Below are positions 34,397-42,133 of a DNA stretch of 64,000 nucleotides, piece after piece. The notes under the pieces are model-generated. The model searched no databases. It was not told the origin of the DNA and saw only the letters and a program-made list of their open reading frames with translations. The translations under genes and the position numbers were made by a program. Source of the stretch: Paenibacillus montanisoli (lineage in GTDB: Bacteria; Bacillota; Bacilli; Paenibacillales; Paenibacillaceae); the NCBI RefSeq assembly GCF_003268025.1, contig NZ_QLUW01000002.1, positions 1-64,000 of the forward strand, in the 5' to 3' direction. The stretch's first letter is position 1. Each line of letters begins with the position of its first letter.

Positions 34397-36832
34397 GTGG
34401 AGGAAAATAAAGCCTGGCGGGCAAAGTGGATTTGGCTGCCGGAGAACGTTGGCTCGGCGGATGCGTCGAGTCATGATATTGTCTATTTCAGACGCTCCTT
34501 TCATGTTCCGGAAGGCAAGGCATGCCGGTTGTCGATCGATGTTTCCGCGGATAGCCGGTACCGGTTGTTACTGAACGGGGAATCCGTTTCCGTTGGTCCA
34601 TGCAAAGGCGACGGCTCCGCCTACTTTTACGAGACGATTGATTTATCCTACCGGTTGAGGTCCGGAAACAATGTGCTTGCCGCTAAGGTTGTGCATTTTC
34701 CGTATGTCATGAACAGTAGAAATGCAGTCAGCAGCCCGGCTTCCGTGTGGCGGTCCGATCGCGGGGCCTTTCTATTAAATGGCGAGCTCGAAGACTCGGA
34801 TGGCAGCGTCATAGAGCCGCTGCATACCGGATCAGGTTCGTGGCTCGCGCTTCGAGACCGTTCCGTGCGATACCAGAAAGAAACATTTACGTTGTTCGTC
34901 GGCGGCCCCGAGACGGTTGATGGTGCCTTAGTCCCCCACGGCTGGGAGCGAGCCGGGTTTGACGATGGCGGCTGGTCAGCTGCCGAGACGGTCAGCGATA
35001 CGCATGACGGGATGTGGGGCGCGCAAATGCCTTGGCAATTGACGGCTCGGACGATACCTGCTTTATATGAGACGGAACGAAAGTTCAGGCGGATCATGCG
35101 GTCGGGAGTTGTTCGCGGCGGTGTGGAGACGGTTCGCAACGAGGTAAACGAGGAGCCGTTCTCCGGAGTCGGGGTTGATCTGTCAGAGTATGCGGTTTCC
35201 GCGGGAGAGACGCATTGGTTCGAGCTCGACGCCGGCGCGCTCAGTACCGGGTATCTGCAGCTTCGGTTAGCCGGCGGGTCCGGTTCCGAGGTTCGGCTTC
35301 TCTGCTCGGAGTGCTATGAATATCCCTCGGCGCCCGGCGGGAAGCGCGATAAAGGAATTCGTGACGAATGGAAGGAAGGTAAAGCGCTGTATGGTCCAGC
35401 GGACATCTATGCGGCAGCTGGAACGGGAGTTGCGGGAAATCCCGAATATTACGAGCCTTTCTGGTTCCGCGGATTTCGTTTTGTACGGCTTGAAGTGACG
35501 GCAAAGTCAGATCCGCTCACCGTGATCGGCCTCACGTACCGCGATACAGGCTACCCGCTTGAAGTAACGGGGCACTTCGCTTGCTCGGACGAATCGTTTA
35601 GCCCGCTTTGGGACATCAGCTTGAACACGCTTGCCCGCTGCATGCATGAGACCTATGAAGATACGCCGTATTATGAGCAAATGCAATATACGATGGATAC
35701 TCGGCTGCAGATTCTTTACACCTATATGGTCAGCTGCGATGATCGGCTAGCCCGCAAAGCCATCCATGATTTTCACAGTTCCCTTCTTCCCTGCGGTCTG
35801 CTTCAAGCGCGTTATCCGTCCGTCATCCCGCAAGTAATCACCGGCTTCTCCTTCTTCTGGATTCTGATGGTGCACGACCATTATATCCATTTTTCCGATG
35901 CTGCCCTGGTTGCGCGTTACCGGCCGACGATCGACGCCATTCTGGAATGGTTCGCCCGGCGCGTTGGTGCGGATGGCCTGGTCGGGCAGCTGCCGGAAAG
36001 CTATTGGCAGATGATCGACTGGGTCGAAGAATGGAAAGAACTGTACGGCGCGCCTCCGGCAAGCCGCGTCGGGCCGCTGACCGTCATCAATCTGATGTAT
36101 GCGGATGCGCTTCAGAAAGCGGCCGACCTCAATGCGTATACGGGCCGCGGCTGCGTGGCCGCCGAGTATCGGGAACGAGTGGCACGCATCAACGCCGCGG
36201 TTCGTGCGTCATGCTACTCATCGGATCGCGGCCTGTTCCGGGACGGTCCCTCCGTCCAGCAATACAGCCAACATCCGCAAATTTGGGCTGTAGTATCCGG
36301 CGCTGTAACTGGTAAGGAAGCTGAGGTACTGATGCGGAGCATGCTTGCCGATCCCGGACTTCCGAAGGCTTCCATCGCGTACGTCCATTTCCTCTTCCGC
36401 GCGCTGTCGCAAACCGGCCTTTATGGCCAGACCGCATCGTTGTGGGATATATGGCGCGAACAAGTCGACCTCCACTTGACCGCTTGGGTCGAAGACCCCG
36501 TATGGCAGCGCAGCGATTGCCATGGCTGGGGGGCTGCTCCTTTGTATGAATTTCCAGCGGAAATACTGGGCATTACGCCGGCTGAACCGGGCTTTGCCCG
36601 CATTGCCGTAGCTCCCCGCCCGGGAACGCTTCAATGGGCATCCGGGGCCGTGCCTACCTCGGCAGGGATGGTCTATGTCTCTTGGCGATATGATGACAAC
36701 AACGCATTCTGCTTACAGATCGATGCTCCGCCGGGCGTGCCCGTGACGGTATCGCTCCCTGACGGATCGGTTACCGAACTGCCGGAGGCGGTAGGCTCTG
36801 AATTGAAATGCATCGTAAATGCGTTGAATTGA
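34397..36832 (+). CDS. alpha-L-rhamnosidase-like protein (GH78-related)
   Basis: An 811-residue cytoplasmic glycosidase. The start is GTG 34397 with AAGGAG (34383-34388) 8 nt upstream; the upstream open frame to 34214 is AT-rich promoter DNA. An N-terminal WRAKWIWLPE beta domain resembles the rhamnosidase N-domain. The middle carries a beta-sandwich and an (alpha/alpha)6 barrel with EDTPYYEQMQYTMDTRLQ, which corresponds to the catalytic region of GH78, and HGWGAAPLYEFPAEILGI. A C-terminal beta domain follows. It lacks a signal peptide and would remove rhamnose or a related sugar from imported oligosaccharides. It is divergent from the YesM gene. Confidence 0.83.
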   Translation: MEENKAWRAKWIWLPENVGSADASSHDIVYFRRSFHVPEGKACRLSIDVSADSRYRLLLNGESVSVGPCKGDGSAYFYETIDLSYRLRSGNNVLAAKVVHFPYVMNSRNAVSSPASVWRSDRGAFLLNGELEDSDGSVIEPLHTGSGSWLALRDRSVRYQKETFTLFVGGPETVDGALVPHGWERAGFDDGGWSAAETVSDTHDGMWGAQMPWQLTARTIPALYETERKFRRIMRSGVVRGGVETVRNEVNEEPFSGVGVDLSEYAVSAGETHWFELDAGALSTGYLQLRLAGGSGSEVRLLCSECYEYPSAPGGKRDKGIRDEWKEGKALYGPADIYAAAGTGVAGNPEYYEPFWFRGFRFVRLEVTAKSDPLTVIGLTYRDTGYPLEVTGHFACSDESFSPLWDISLNTLARCMHETYEDTPYYEQMQYTMDTRLQILYTYMVSCDDRLARKAIHDFHSSLLPCGLLQARYPSVIPQVITGFSFFWILMVHDHYIHFSDAALVARYRPTIDAILEWFARRVGADGLVGQLPESYWQMIDWVEEWKELYGAPPASRVGPLTVINLMYADALQKAADLNAYTGRGCVAAEYRERVARINAAVRASCYSSDRGLFRDGPSVQQYSQHPQIWAVVSGAVTGKEAEVLMRSMLADPGLPKASIAYVHFLFRALSQTGLYGQTASLWDIWREQVDLHLTAWVEDPVWQRSDCHGWGAAPLYEFPAEILGITPAEPGFARIAVAPRPGTLQWASGAVPTSAGMVYVSWRYDDNNAFCLQIDAPPGVPVTVSLPDGSVTELPEAVGSELKCIVNALN

Positions 36833-36848
36833 TCCATTTTGAAAAAAA

Positions 36849-36886
36849 GGGCCTGAAAGTACCATGGTTCAGGTACTTTCAGGCCC
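36849..36886. terminator. bidirectional terminator
   Basis: GGGCCTGAAAGTACC/GGTACTTTCAGGCCC is a perfect 15-bp stem with A7 on one side and a TTTTATTT stretch on the other. It is shared by the convergent GH78-like and SUMF1-like genes. Confidence 0.9.
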
Positions 36887-36905
36887 TGATTTTATTTATA
36901 GAACG

Positions 36906-37580
36906 TTACAAAGACCTCGCGATTCGAAAGCCGAGATCGTCAATCCGAAATGTCGGATGACTGCGGCGGCGGCACGTTGCTCCGCAGCCCCGGGGTTCCT
37001 CCGCCCAGCTGCCGCCACGGAAAACTCGGTAGGAACCATATACGTTTGCGTCGTATACATCCCAGCACCATTCCCAGACGTTGCCCAGCATGTCATAAAG
37101 GCCCCACGCATTGGGGTCCTTACTCCCTGCTTCTCGGACGTAGCCTTCCGAATTATCGCGGTACCAAGCGATGGTATCCAGTTCGCCGTACCTGTAACCG
37201 TTAGTTCCCGCTTTGCACGCGTATTGCCACTCCGCCTCGGTTGGGAGACGATATCCGTCAGCCTCGGTGTTCCAAATGACCTCACCATCGCCGCCTATAG
37301 AGTAGCACTCCTTTAGACCACTGTGCCTGGAAAACAAATTACAAAAGTTGATTGCGTCCTGCCATGACACATCTGTAACAGGGGTCTGCGCGGCATGAGG
37401 AGGACAGGCTTCTTGTCGCGTGATTAAGCTGTATAATGCCTTTGTAACCGGTATCGGCGCAAGCCGAAAAGCATCTACCTGAACCGTCCAAGATTTCTTG
37501 ATTCGATCATCCCTTAGTTGCGCGATGCCCGTTGGTATGTATACCATCGGATAATCTGAATCTTTAAACGCGTCACCCAT
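36906..37580 (-). CDS. SUMF1 / formylglycine-generating-enzyme-like protein
   Basis: A 224-residue SUMF1-domain protein. The family core is clear: IPVTKALYSLI, PVTDVSWQDAINFCN, YRLPTEAEWQYACKAG, NAWGLYDMLGNVWEWCWD and RVFRGGSWAEEP...DLGFRIA. True formylglycine-generating enzymes have two Cys in a CXXXXC arrangement shortly after GGS. Here that region reads GCGATC with shifted spacing, so sulfatase activation is doubtful, and no sulfatase gene is nearby. GAGGGGG precedes ATG 37580. It forms a single-gene unit; its function is open. Confidence 0.85.
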   Translation of the reverse strand: MGDAFKDSDYPMVYIPTGIAQLRDDRIKKSWTVQVDAFRLAPIPVTKALYSLITRQEACPPHAAQTPVTDVSWQDAINFCNLFSRHSGLKECYSIGGDGEVIWNTEADGYRLPTEAEWQYACKAGTNGYRYGELDTIAWYRDNSEGYVREAGSKDPNAWGLYDMLGNVWEWCWDVYDANVYGSYRVFRGGSWAEEPRGCGATCRRRSHPTFRIDDLGFRIARSL

Positions 37581-37667
37581 GTCGAATTCCCCCTCGCATG
37601 CTGACCCTTCACAATAGCTTAGAATAAATAGATTTTAACTCATTCCATGCAAGCTAGCGAAAAAAAA

Positions 37668-37690
37668 CAGCCGTTCGTCGATAACGGCTG
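37668..37690 (-). terminator. terminator of the VanW operon
   Basis: CAGCCGTT/AACGGCTG stem followed by TTTTTTTT on the minus strand, about 30 nt after the VanW stop. Confidence 0.85.
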
Positions 37691-37722
37691 CATTGTTATT
37701 TACTCTTGAACCAACTGCACAA

Positions 37723-38661
37723 TCAATGGATGTGGCCGGCTTTTTCGTTTTCTGCATCAGATGCGGATATTTCCTCAGGCAGATGTCCGAATGACATGCC
37801 GGGCACCTCGCGCGGCTTGTACTCGATGACGTCGGAGGAATAGATAGCCACGAACAATTTGCCGGGAACCGCCTGAGCTCGAATGAGGATCGGCTGATTG
37901 TAGAGGTTCTGAAAGACAAAATCGGGACCGTCCCAGCTGACTGTCGCGTCGCGCCCCGGCCTCACATACGGCACGTTTCGGCTGTGCGAATAACGCTTCA
38001 CGATACGCAGCCCCGCACGGTCGGTCGCATTGAACAGCGTTGAAGAGACTTGGCAAATCCCGCCGCCGATCCCCTCCGATAATTCGCCTCTGACGATGAC
38101 CGGAGCTTCCAGGTAGCCTTTTTCTTTCGTACGCTTGCCGACGACCTTGTTGAAAGAGAACGTTTCTCCAGGGAAAATGACCGTATTATTAATCGCCTTT
38201 GCTGCCAGCTTGATGTTATGCGAACGGTTTTTATTGCGGCTGTTATAGTAGGTCGCATATTGGCCGATCGGCTTTTCCTTAATATTCGCCAGCAGCTCGC
38301 GGTCAACCCGCGGATAGACGTCGACAAGCGGCGCATCGATAACGGATGAACCTGTGCCGTAAAAGAACTCGAAAAACTTTTCGGTAAACACCCTCTGATC
38401 GAGTCTGTGCCCATTCTCTTCGGGTATGATTCCCCCTTGATCGTTAATGGCCGCGTTGCGAGGGGCTTCATAGCTTTGTTGCTCCAAGGTTTTTACAAGC
38501 CGGTCGAATTTGTCCAAATCCACCATCGTGAAACCGGGTGATGCGTAATCCGCGCGGTTGATCACGACGGGGGATCGCCCCTGAAGCGTCACGGATAATT
38601 GCTCTTCACTGACGCCCTGCTGAAGAAGCCACAATATGCCCGTCATCCAGAGCCAATTCAT
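37723..38661 (-). CDS. VanW family protein
   Basis: A 312-residue VanW-family protein. An N-terminal hydrophobic anchor (about 1-15) is followed by a region resembling the PG_binding_4 domain and the VanW domain (about 120-290) with INNTVIFPGETFSFN and the hallmark GIGGGICQVSSTLFNA. VanW proteins are linked to the cell wall, though their biochemical role is not settled. The start overlaps the stop of the upstream gene by 4 nt, so it is coupled to the L,D-transpeptidase-like protein. This strengthens a cell-envelope role for both. Confidence 0.92.
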   Translation of the reverse strand: MNWLWMTGILWLLQQGVSEEQLSVTLQGRSPVVINRADYASPGFTMVDLDKFDRLVKTLEQQSYEAPRNAAINDQGGIIPEENGHRLDQRVFTEKFFEFFYGTGSSVIDAPLVDVYPRVDRELLANIKEKPIGQYATYYNSRNKNRSHNIKLAAKAINNTVIFPGETFSFNKVVGKRTKEKGYLEAPVIVRGELSEGIGGGICQVSSTLFNATDRAGLRIVKRYSHSRNVPYVRPGRDATVSWDGPDFVFQNLYNQPILIRAQAVPGKLFVAIYSSDVIEYKPREVPGMSFGHLPEEISASDAENEKAGHIH

Positions 38662-39770
38662 AAGGCGTTCTCCACATGTTCGATTTTCCAGGCCTGCAAG
38701 ACGGAGCTTCTGCGTAATTGAAAGACAAGCGACTTCTCCGCCTTCCGGAAACCGTCGCGATAAATAACCGCCGTGGCCGGTATATCGATGGCAAGCAGAT
38801 CGGATGCTTCGCTCTCCGCGAAATCGGACATTCTGCGGATGGCAATAATGCCGGCCGCCTCCTGCTTCAGGCGCGCCAATTGCTCATGGTTGCGATATGG
38901 GAATATCGCGGTCATGATTTCGGGGTCCCGCTGATTGATCGAGATAAAAAACAGCTCCACAACATCGTTTGGCGAAGCATGCTGCACATACCGCGTTAGC
39001 TTGCCGGCCGCCTTTTGTACCATCGTCTGGTGATCCGGATCTACGCTCCCGGTTTTATGCGTGCTGCTACCCAGGAAATGGATGCAAAAATGTCCGTTAA
39101 AGTCGTTATCCGGAATGCCGTCTCCCCCGTGAGGCATGCCGTGCATGGAAGCGGCGATCGTATTGCCGTCTTTCTCAACAAGGATGGCCCTTCTTCTCCA
39201 ACTCCACTTTCCTTGATAAATCTCCTTCATAATCTCCGTGTCGCGCTTCGTTAACGGCTGAACGTCGGCATGCGTGCTGCCCGCTCTCCGCTGCACCTCA
39301 AACCTCAGGCCGGTTTCCAGATCGACAACGGTGACCATCGATTTCATCGTAATGATTTGCTTGGCTTCAGGCCACGATAACAATCTTCCGTAATGCTTCG
39401 ATTTCAGAGCCGATACATGGGTTTTAAGCTGTTGCTTCATGTTGCCGCTGAGCTGAATCGCCAGGGAGTGCGCCGTATCGTACAACTGATAGGCCAGATC
39501 GATGCTATAGGCTTTATCGTTGATCGACAAATAGGTATCGGTGATAGGAGCATATTCTGTTTTTTGTGTTGTGCCTTCCGCAACCGCATTGACCCAAACT
39601 TCTGGATCGAGCGTCATTTTGGATGCAAAGGCCGCATTGGGCGAGGTTTTGACGATCAACTGGACGGAAGGTTGTTCCGATTTGAGCGCCAAAGTCTGCG
39701 CCGGATCGCAAATCAACGCAATGAAGGCTGCGCCGATCAGGAACAACCGATGAATACCTTGACCTTTCAT
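38658..39770 (-). CDS. secreted protein with divergent L,D-transpeptidase-like motif
   Basis: A 370-residue protein starting at ATG 39770 (AAGGAG 8 nt upstream; the frame opens at 39806). The N-terminus is a signal peptide (hydrophobic core about 8-30). No family was recognised with certainty. In the middle SMHGMPHGG is followed about 10 residues later by NGHFCIHF, which recalls the HG...SHGCIR active-site pair of YkuD-type L,D-transpeptidases, with Cys as possible nucleophile. A conserved-looking GSSTHKTGSVDPDHQ follows. It is translationally coupled to VanW, so a role in peptidoglycan modification is plausible but unproven. Confidence 0.6.
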   Translation of the reverse strand: MKGQGIHRLFLIGAAFIALICDPAQTLALKSEQPSVQLIVKTSPNAAFASKMTLDPEVWVNAVAEGTTQKTEYAPITDTYLSINDKAYSIDLAYQLYDTAHSLAIQLSGNMKQQLKTHVSALKSKHYGRLLSWPEAKQIITMKSMVTVVDLETGLRFEVQRRAGSTHADVQPLTKRDTEIMKEIYQGKWSWRRRAILVEKDGNTIAASMHGMPHGGDGIPDNDFNGHFCIHFLGSSTHKTGSVDPDHQTMVQKAAGKLTRYVQHASPNDVVELFFISINQRDPEIMTAIFPYRNHEQLARLKQEAAGIIAIRRMSDFAESEASDLLAIDIPATAVIYRDGFRKAEKSLVFQLRRSSVLQAWKIEHVENAL

Positions 39771-39869
39771 CCTGTCTTCTCCTTTCTGAATAACATTTTT
39801 CCCCATTTTTTGGAAGTATTATGCCCGCTTTTCATAAAACTATGTTGCCCGTTCATGAAATGAAAAAAA

Positions 39870-39895
39870 GAGCGGTTGCCTTCGGCAAACTGCTC
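39870..39895 (-). terminator. terminator of the DUF7660-like gene
   Basis: GAGCAGTTTGCC-gaa-GGCAACCGCTC (one mismatch) is followed by TTTTTTT on the minus strand. Confidence 0.85.
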
Positions 39896-39912
39896 CAGTA
39901 TACGAATGCTAT

Positions 39913-40167
39913 TTATTCGTAAATTTTTGCCGCATATAAAATATCGGCAAACGTCTTCCATGTCGGTTGCTTTGGAACGAGCTGGTTTGTGTTGATATAG
40001 TAAGCATCCGAATCCGTAATCCAGGCTTCCATGGCCTCGAGGTACCTAGCTAAGGTTGGGTTTTCCCAGTCTTCATCATTCGTGCTTAAGTCATTCCTAA
40101 GAGCTGTGAGAAATTTGAGAAAATCCTCTTTTGACTTTATATCGTTTATCAATTCGTGTGGCTGCAT
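39913..40167 (-). CDS. DUF7660-like small protein
   Basis: An 84-residue protein starting at ATG 40167, where AGGAGG lies 6 nt upstream; the frame opens earlier at 40230 through a terminator, which is not coding. Its pattern (FLKFLTALRNDL, WENPTLARYLEAMEAWI, TWKTFADILYAAKIYE) matches small acidic DUF7660-type proteins, often seen as immunity-like or orphan genes. Function unknown. It is a single-gene unit between two terminators. Confidence 0.7.
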   Translation of the reverse strand: MQPHELINDIKSKEDFLKFLTALRNDLSTNDEDWENPTLARYLEAMEAWITDSDAYYINTNQLVPKQPTWKTFADILYAAKIYE

Positions 40168-40187
40168 TGCAGTCCTCCTAAAAAAAA

Positions 40188-40206
40188 ATCCGCGGAGACC
40201 GCGGAT
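40188..40206 (-). terminator. terminator of the DUF6376 lipoprotein gene
   Basis: ATCCGCGG-aga-CCGCGGAT stem followed by T8 on the minus strand, just upstream of the ribosome site of the next gene. Confidence 0.9.
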
Positions 40207-40251
40207 CTTCATATCCGGAATATGGATCACCGACTACCGGACGTCCGGCAG

Positions 40252-40689
40252 TTACGCTCCTAAATTTTCGATTCGGTTCATCAAGCTCGTTATTTCGTTG
40301 ATTGTTTTTATGATCGGTGAGTTCTGAAGCTGATCCAGTGCAAGATGGCCTTCTGCCAACACTTTATTGATCTCTTGCAATAATACGTTATTTTTATCGA
40401 TCAATTGTTGATGTAAATCTTTTGCGATCGCAGGGGCTTCGGTCAGATTAAATTGTTCGATTTCCTTTTTTAATGCCTTTAGCTGGTCTTCTAGCTTTTG
40501 CTTGGTTTCAGGATTAGTAGCGGCATCTTGGATCATTTGCGGTGCTTGTTCCGCAAAATCAGCCAATTTATTGATATGTTCCTGAGCTTGATCTACGTAC
40601 TGTAAGGATTGGTCTGCTTTTTCTATAAGAGAGCATGCACTTAGCGTCATGGTTGAAAGAACGAATAAAAGCATCATCAGCTTTCTCAT
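40252..40689 (-). CDS. DUF6376 family lipoprotein
   Basis: A 145-residue lipoprotein with lipobox LSAC (Cys19). The mature part is entirely alpha-helical and matches the DUF6376 pattern found in Bacillales (SLQYVDQAQEHINKLADFAE, TNPETKQKLEDQLKALKKEI, EAPAIAKDLHQQL). Its role is unknown; the helical build suggests coiled-coil self-association at the outer face of the membrane. It is a single-gene unit divergent from the SPFH gene. Confidence 0.85.
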   Translation of the reverse strand: MRKLMMLLFVLSTMTLSACSLIEKADQSLQYVDQAQEHINKLADFAEQAPQMIQDAATNPETKQKLEDQLKALKKEIEQFNLTEAPAIAKDLHQQLIDKNNVLLQEINKVLAEGHLALDQLQNSPIIKTINEITSLMNRIENLGA

Positions 40690-40819
40690 ACCAGTATCTC
40701 TTCCTTCCGTTGATTTTTATTATGTTTTTTTACGTATGTCGGTAAAAAGGGTTTCATTAACCTAGCTTCTGCAACGCGATAGTATCCAGCTTTTCCTCAA
40801 GTACCGACCAATAATCGAA

Positions 40820-40867
40820 TTGTAAAATAATCCTAAAAGTGATATCATCACTATATCATAATGATAT
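40820..40867 (+). promoter_or_regulatory. SPFH promoter with two overlapping dyads
   Basis: A sigma-A-like promoter TTGTAA (40820-40825), 17-nt spacer, TATCAT (40843-40848). The -10 lies inside the dyad AGTGAT-atc-ATCACT (40838-40852), which is directly followed by the perfect palindrome ATATCAT-A-ATGATAT (40853-40867). The palindromes look like operators. The ribbon-helix-helix protein encoded behind the SPFH gene is a natural candidate to bind them, though this is inference. Confidence 0.6.
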
Positions 40868-40891
40868 TCAGGAAAGCGAGAGGTGTCGCCA

Positions 40892-41761
40892 ATGATCGAA
40901 AGGAAAGCCTGGTACGTAAATGGATTCATTGCATTGTTACTGTTCGCTGTAATAGCGGCAGGCGCCGTAATTTGTTTAGTTTACGGAGTAGGCGCAAACC
41001 CGAGCGGGCTGCTTATTTCGTGTTCCGCCGTACTAATGTTGCTTTTACTAATCGGATTGAGTTCGCTTGTCATCATTCATCCGAACCAAAGCAAGGTCAT
41101 CACCTTCTTTGGAAAGTATGTCGGCACCGTGCTTGAAAGCGGCTTTTGGATGGTTATGCCTTTTGCTGCGCAACGAACCGTGTCGCTGAAGGTGCGAAAC
41201 TTTAACAGCCAGCAGCTTAAAGTTAACGATGCCGAAGGGAATCCGGTGGAAATCGCCGCCGTTGTGGTCTTCAAGGTCGTCGATACGGCGAAAGCCACCT
41301 TCGACGTGGACCAGTACGAGAAGTTCGTTGAAATTCAAAGCGAGACGGCCGTCAGGCATATCGCCGCCCAATATCCTTACGACAACTTCGCGGATCATGG
41401 TTCCTTCACGCTGCGTGGCAACGCTGACGAGGTCGCGCATGAATTGATGTCCGATCTGCAGAACAGGTTGTCCATTGCCGGCGTGCAGATTTTAGAAACC
41501 CGCCTTACCCACTTGGCCTATGCCCAGGAGATCGCAAGCGCCATGCTGCAGCGTCAACAAGCATCAGCCATCGTAGCGGCTCGGCATCTCATCGTAGAAG
41601 GCGCGGTCGGCATGGTCGAGATGGCCTTGCGCCGACTTGAGGAGAACGGCATCGCGCTCGACAGCGAACGGCGCGCAGCGATGACGAACAACCTGATGGT
41701 AGCAATCGTATCGGATAAAGGCGCAACTCCCGTCATTAACACGGGCACGCTGTATACGTAA
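40892..41761 (+). CDS. SPFH/Band 7 domain protein
   Basis: A 289-residue membrane protein of the SPFH (stomatin/prohibitin/flotillin) family. Two N-terminal hydrophobic segments (about 10-65) are followed by the SPFH domain (IIHPNQSKVITFFGKYVGTV, LKVRNFNSQQLKVNDAEGNP, VVVFKVVDTAKATFDVDQYE) and a C-terminal Ala/Glu-rich helix that supports oligomers. ATG 40892 is preferred to GTG 40883 because GAGAGGTG is correctly spaced. The next gene, 13 bp downstream, encodes an Arc-like protein; this pairing is familiar in Paenibacillus. The likely role is membrane-domain organisation or stress response. Confidence 0.88.
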   Translation: MIERKAWYVNGFIALLLFAVIAAGAVICLVYGVGANPSGLLISCSAVLMLLLLIGLSSLVIIHPNQSKVITFFGKYVGTVLESGFWMVMPFAAQRTVSLKVRNFNSQQLKVNDAEGNPVEIAAVVVFKVVDTAKATFDVDQYEKFVEIQSETAVRHIAAQYPYDNFADHGSFTLRGNADEVAHELMSDLQNRLSIAGVQILETRLTHLAYAQEIASAMLQRQQASAIVAARHLIVEGAVGMVEMALRRLEENGIALDSERRAAMTNNLMVAIVSDKGATPVINTGTLYT

Positions 41762-41774
41762 GGTGTGATGACAT

Positions 41775-41966
41775 ATCGCGACCGATAAGAAAGCATTTCC
41801 GCTTCGTCTCGATCCTGACATCTACCGAGCGCTGGAGCAATGGGCCAACGATGAATTCCGCAGCGTAAACGGACATCTCGAATTTATTATTCGCGAGGCG
41901 TTGAAGCAGGCGAACCGCCTGCCCGGGCAGCCGAAACGGCCGTCATCGCCTGAATCTGCGCCATAA
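41775..41966 (+). CDS. Arc-like ribbon-helix-helix protein with non-canonical start
   Basis: A 63-codon frame encodes an Arc/MetJ-type ribbon-helix-helix protein: a beta-strand KKAFPLRLDPDIYRALEQWA and a helix pair DEFRSVNGHLEFIIREALKQ. Homologues normally begin Met-Ala-Thr-Asp-Lys-Lys; here the codon in front of Ala-Thr-Asp is ATC (41775-41777), exactly 9 nt after the AGGTG ribosome site at 41761-41765. No in-frame ATG, GTG or TTG exists between the upstream stop and the domain. Either ATC initiates weakly or an ATG was mutated (G to C) and the gene is silent. It is the second gene of the SPFH operon and a possible regulator of it. Confidence 0.65.
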   Translation: MATDKKAFPLRLDPDIYRALEQWANDEFRSVNGHLEFIIREALKQANRLPGQPKRPSSPESAP

Positions 41967-41979
41967 CGCCAAAAAGCTA

Positions 41980-42006
41980 ACCACCACGTTCATGGAACGT
42001 GGTGGT
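41980..42006 (+). terminator. terminator of the SPFH operon
   Basis: ACCACCACGTTC/GAACGTGGTGGT perfect 12-bp stem followed by TTTTT. Confidence 0.92.
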
Positions 42007-42133
42007 TTTTGTTTGTCAATCGATGCCAATGTTTCTCCCCATAGCTTCATCGCATCCGGATAAGCCCCTCCTAATAATGTTAATCCCATGAATATTCAAT
42101 ATCATAAATAATTAACGATATTAAAAAAGCAAA

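Noticed and set aside
36849..36886. Operator for the SUMF1-like gene
   Set aside because: The 15-bp stem with flanking A and T tracts between two convergent stops is a terminator.
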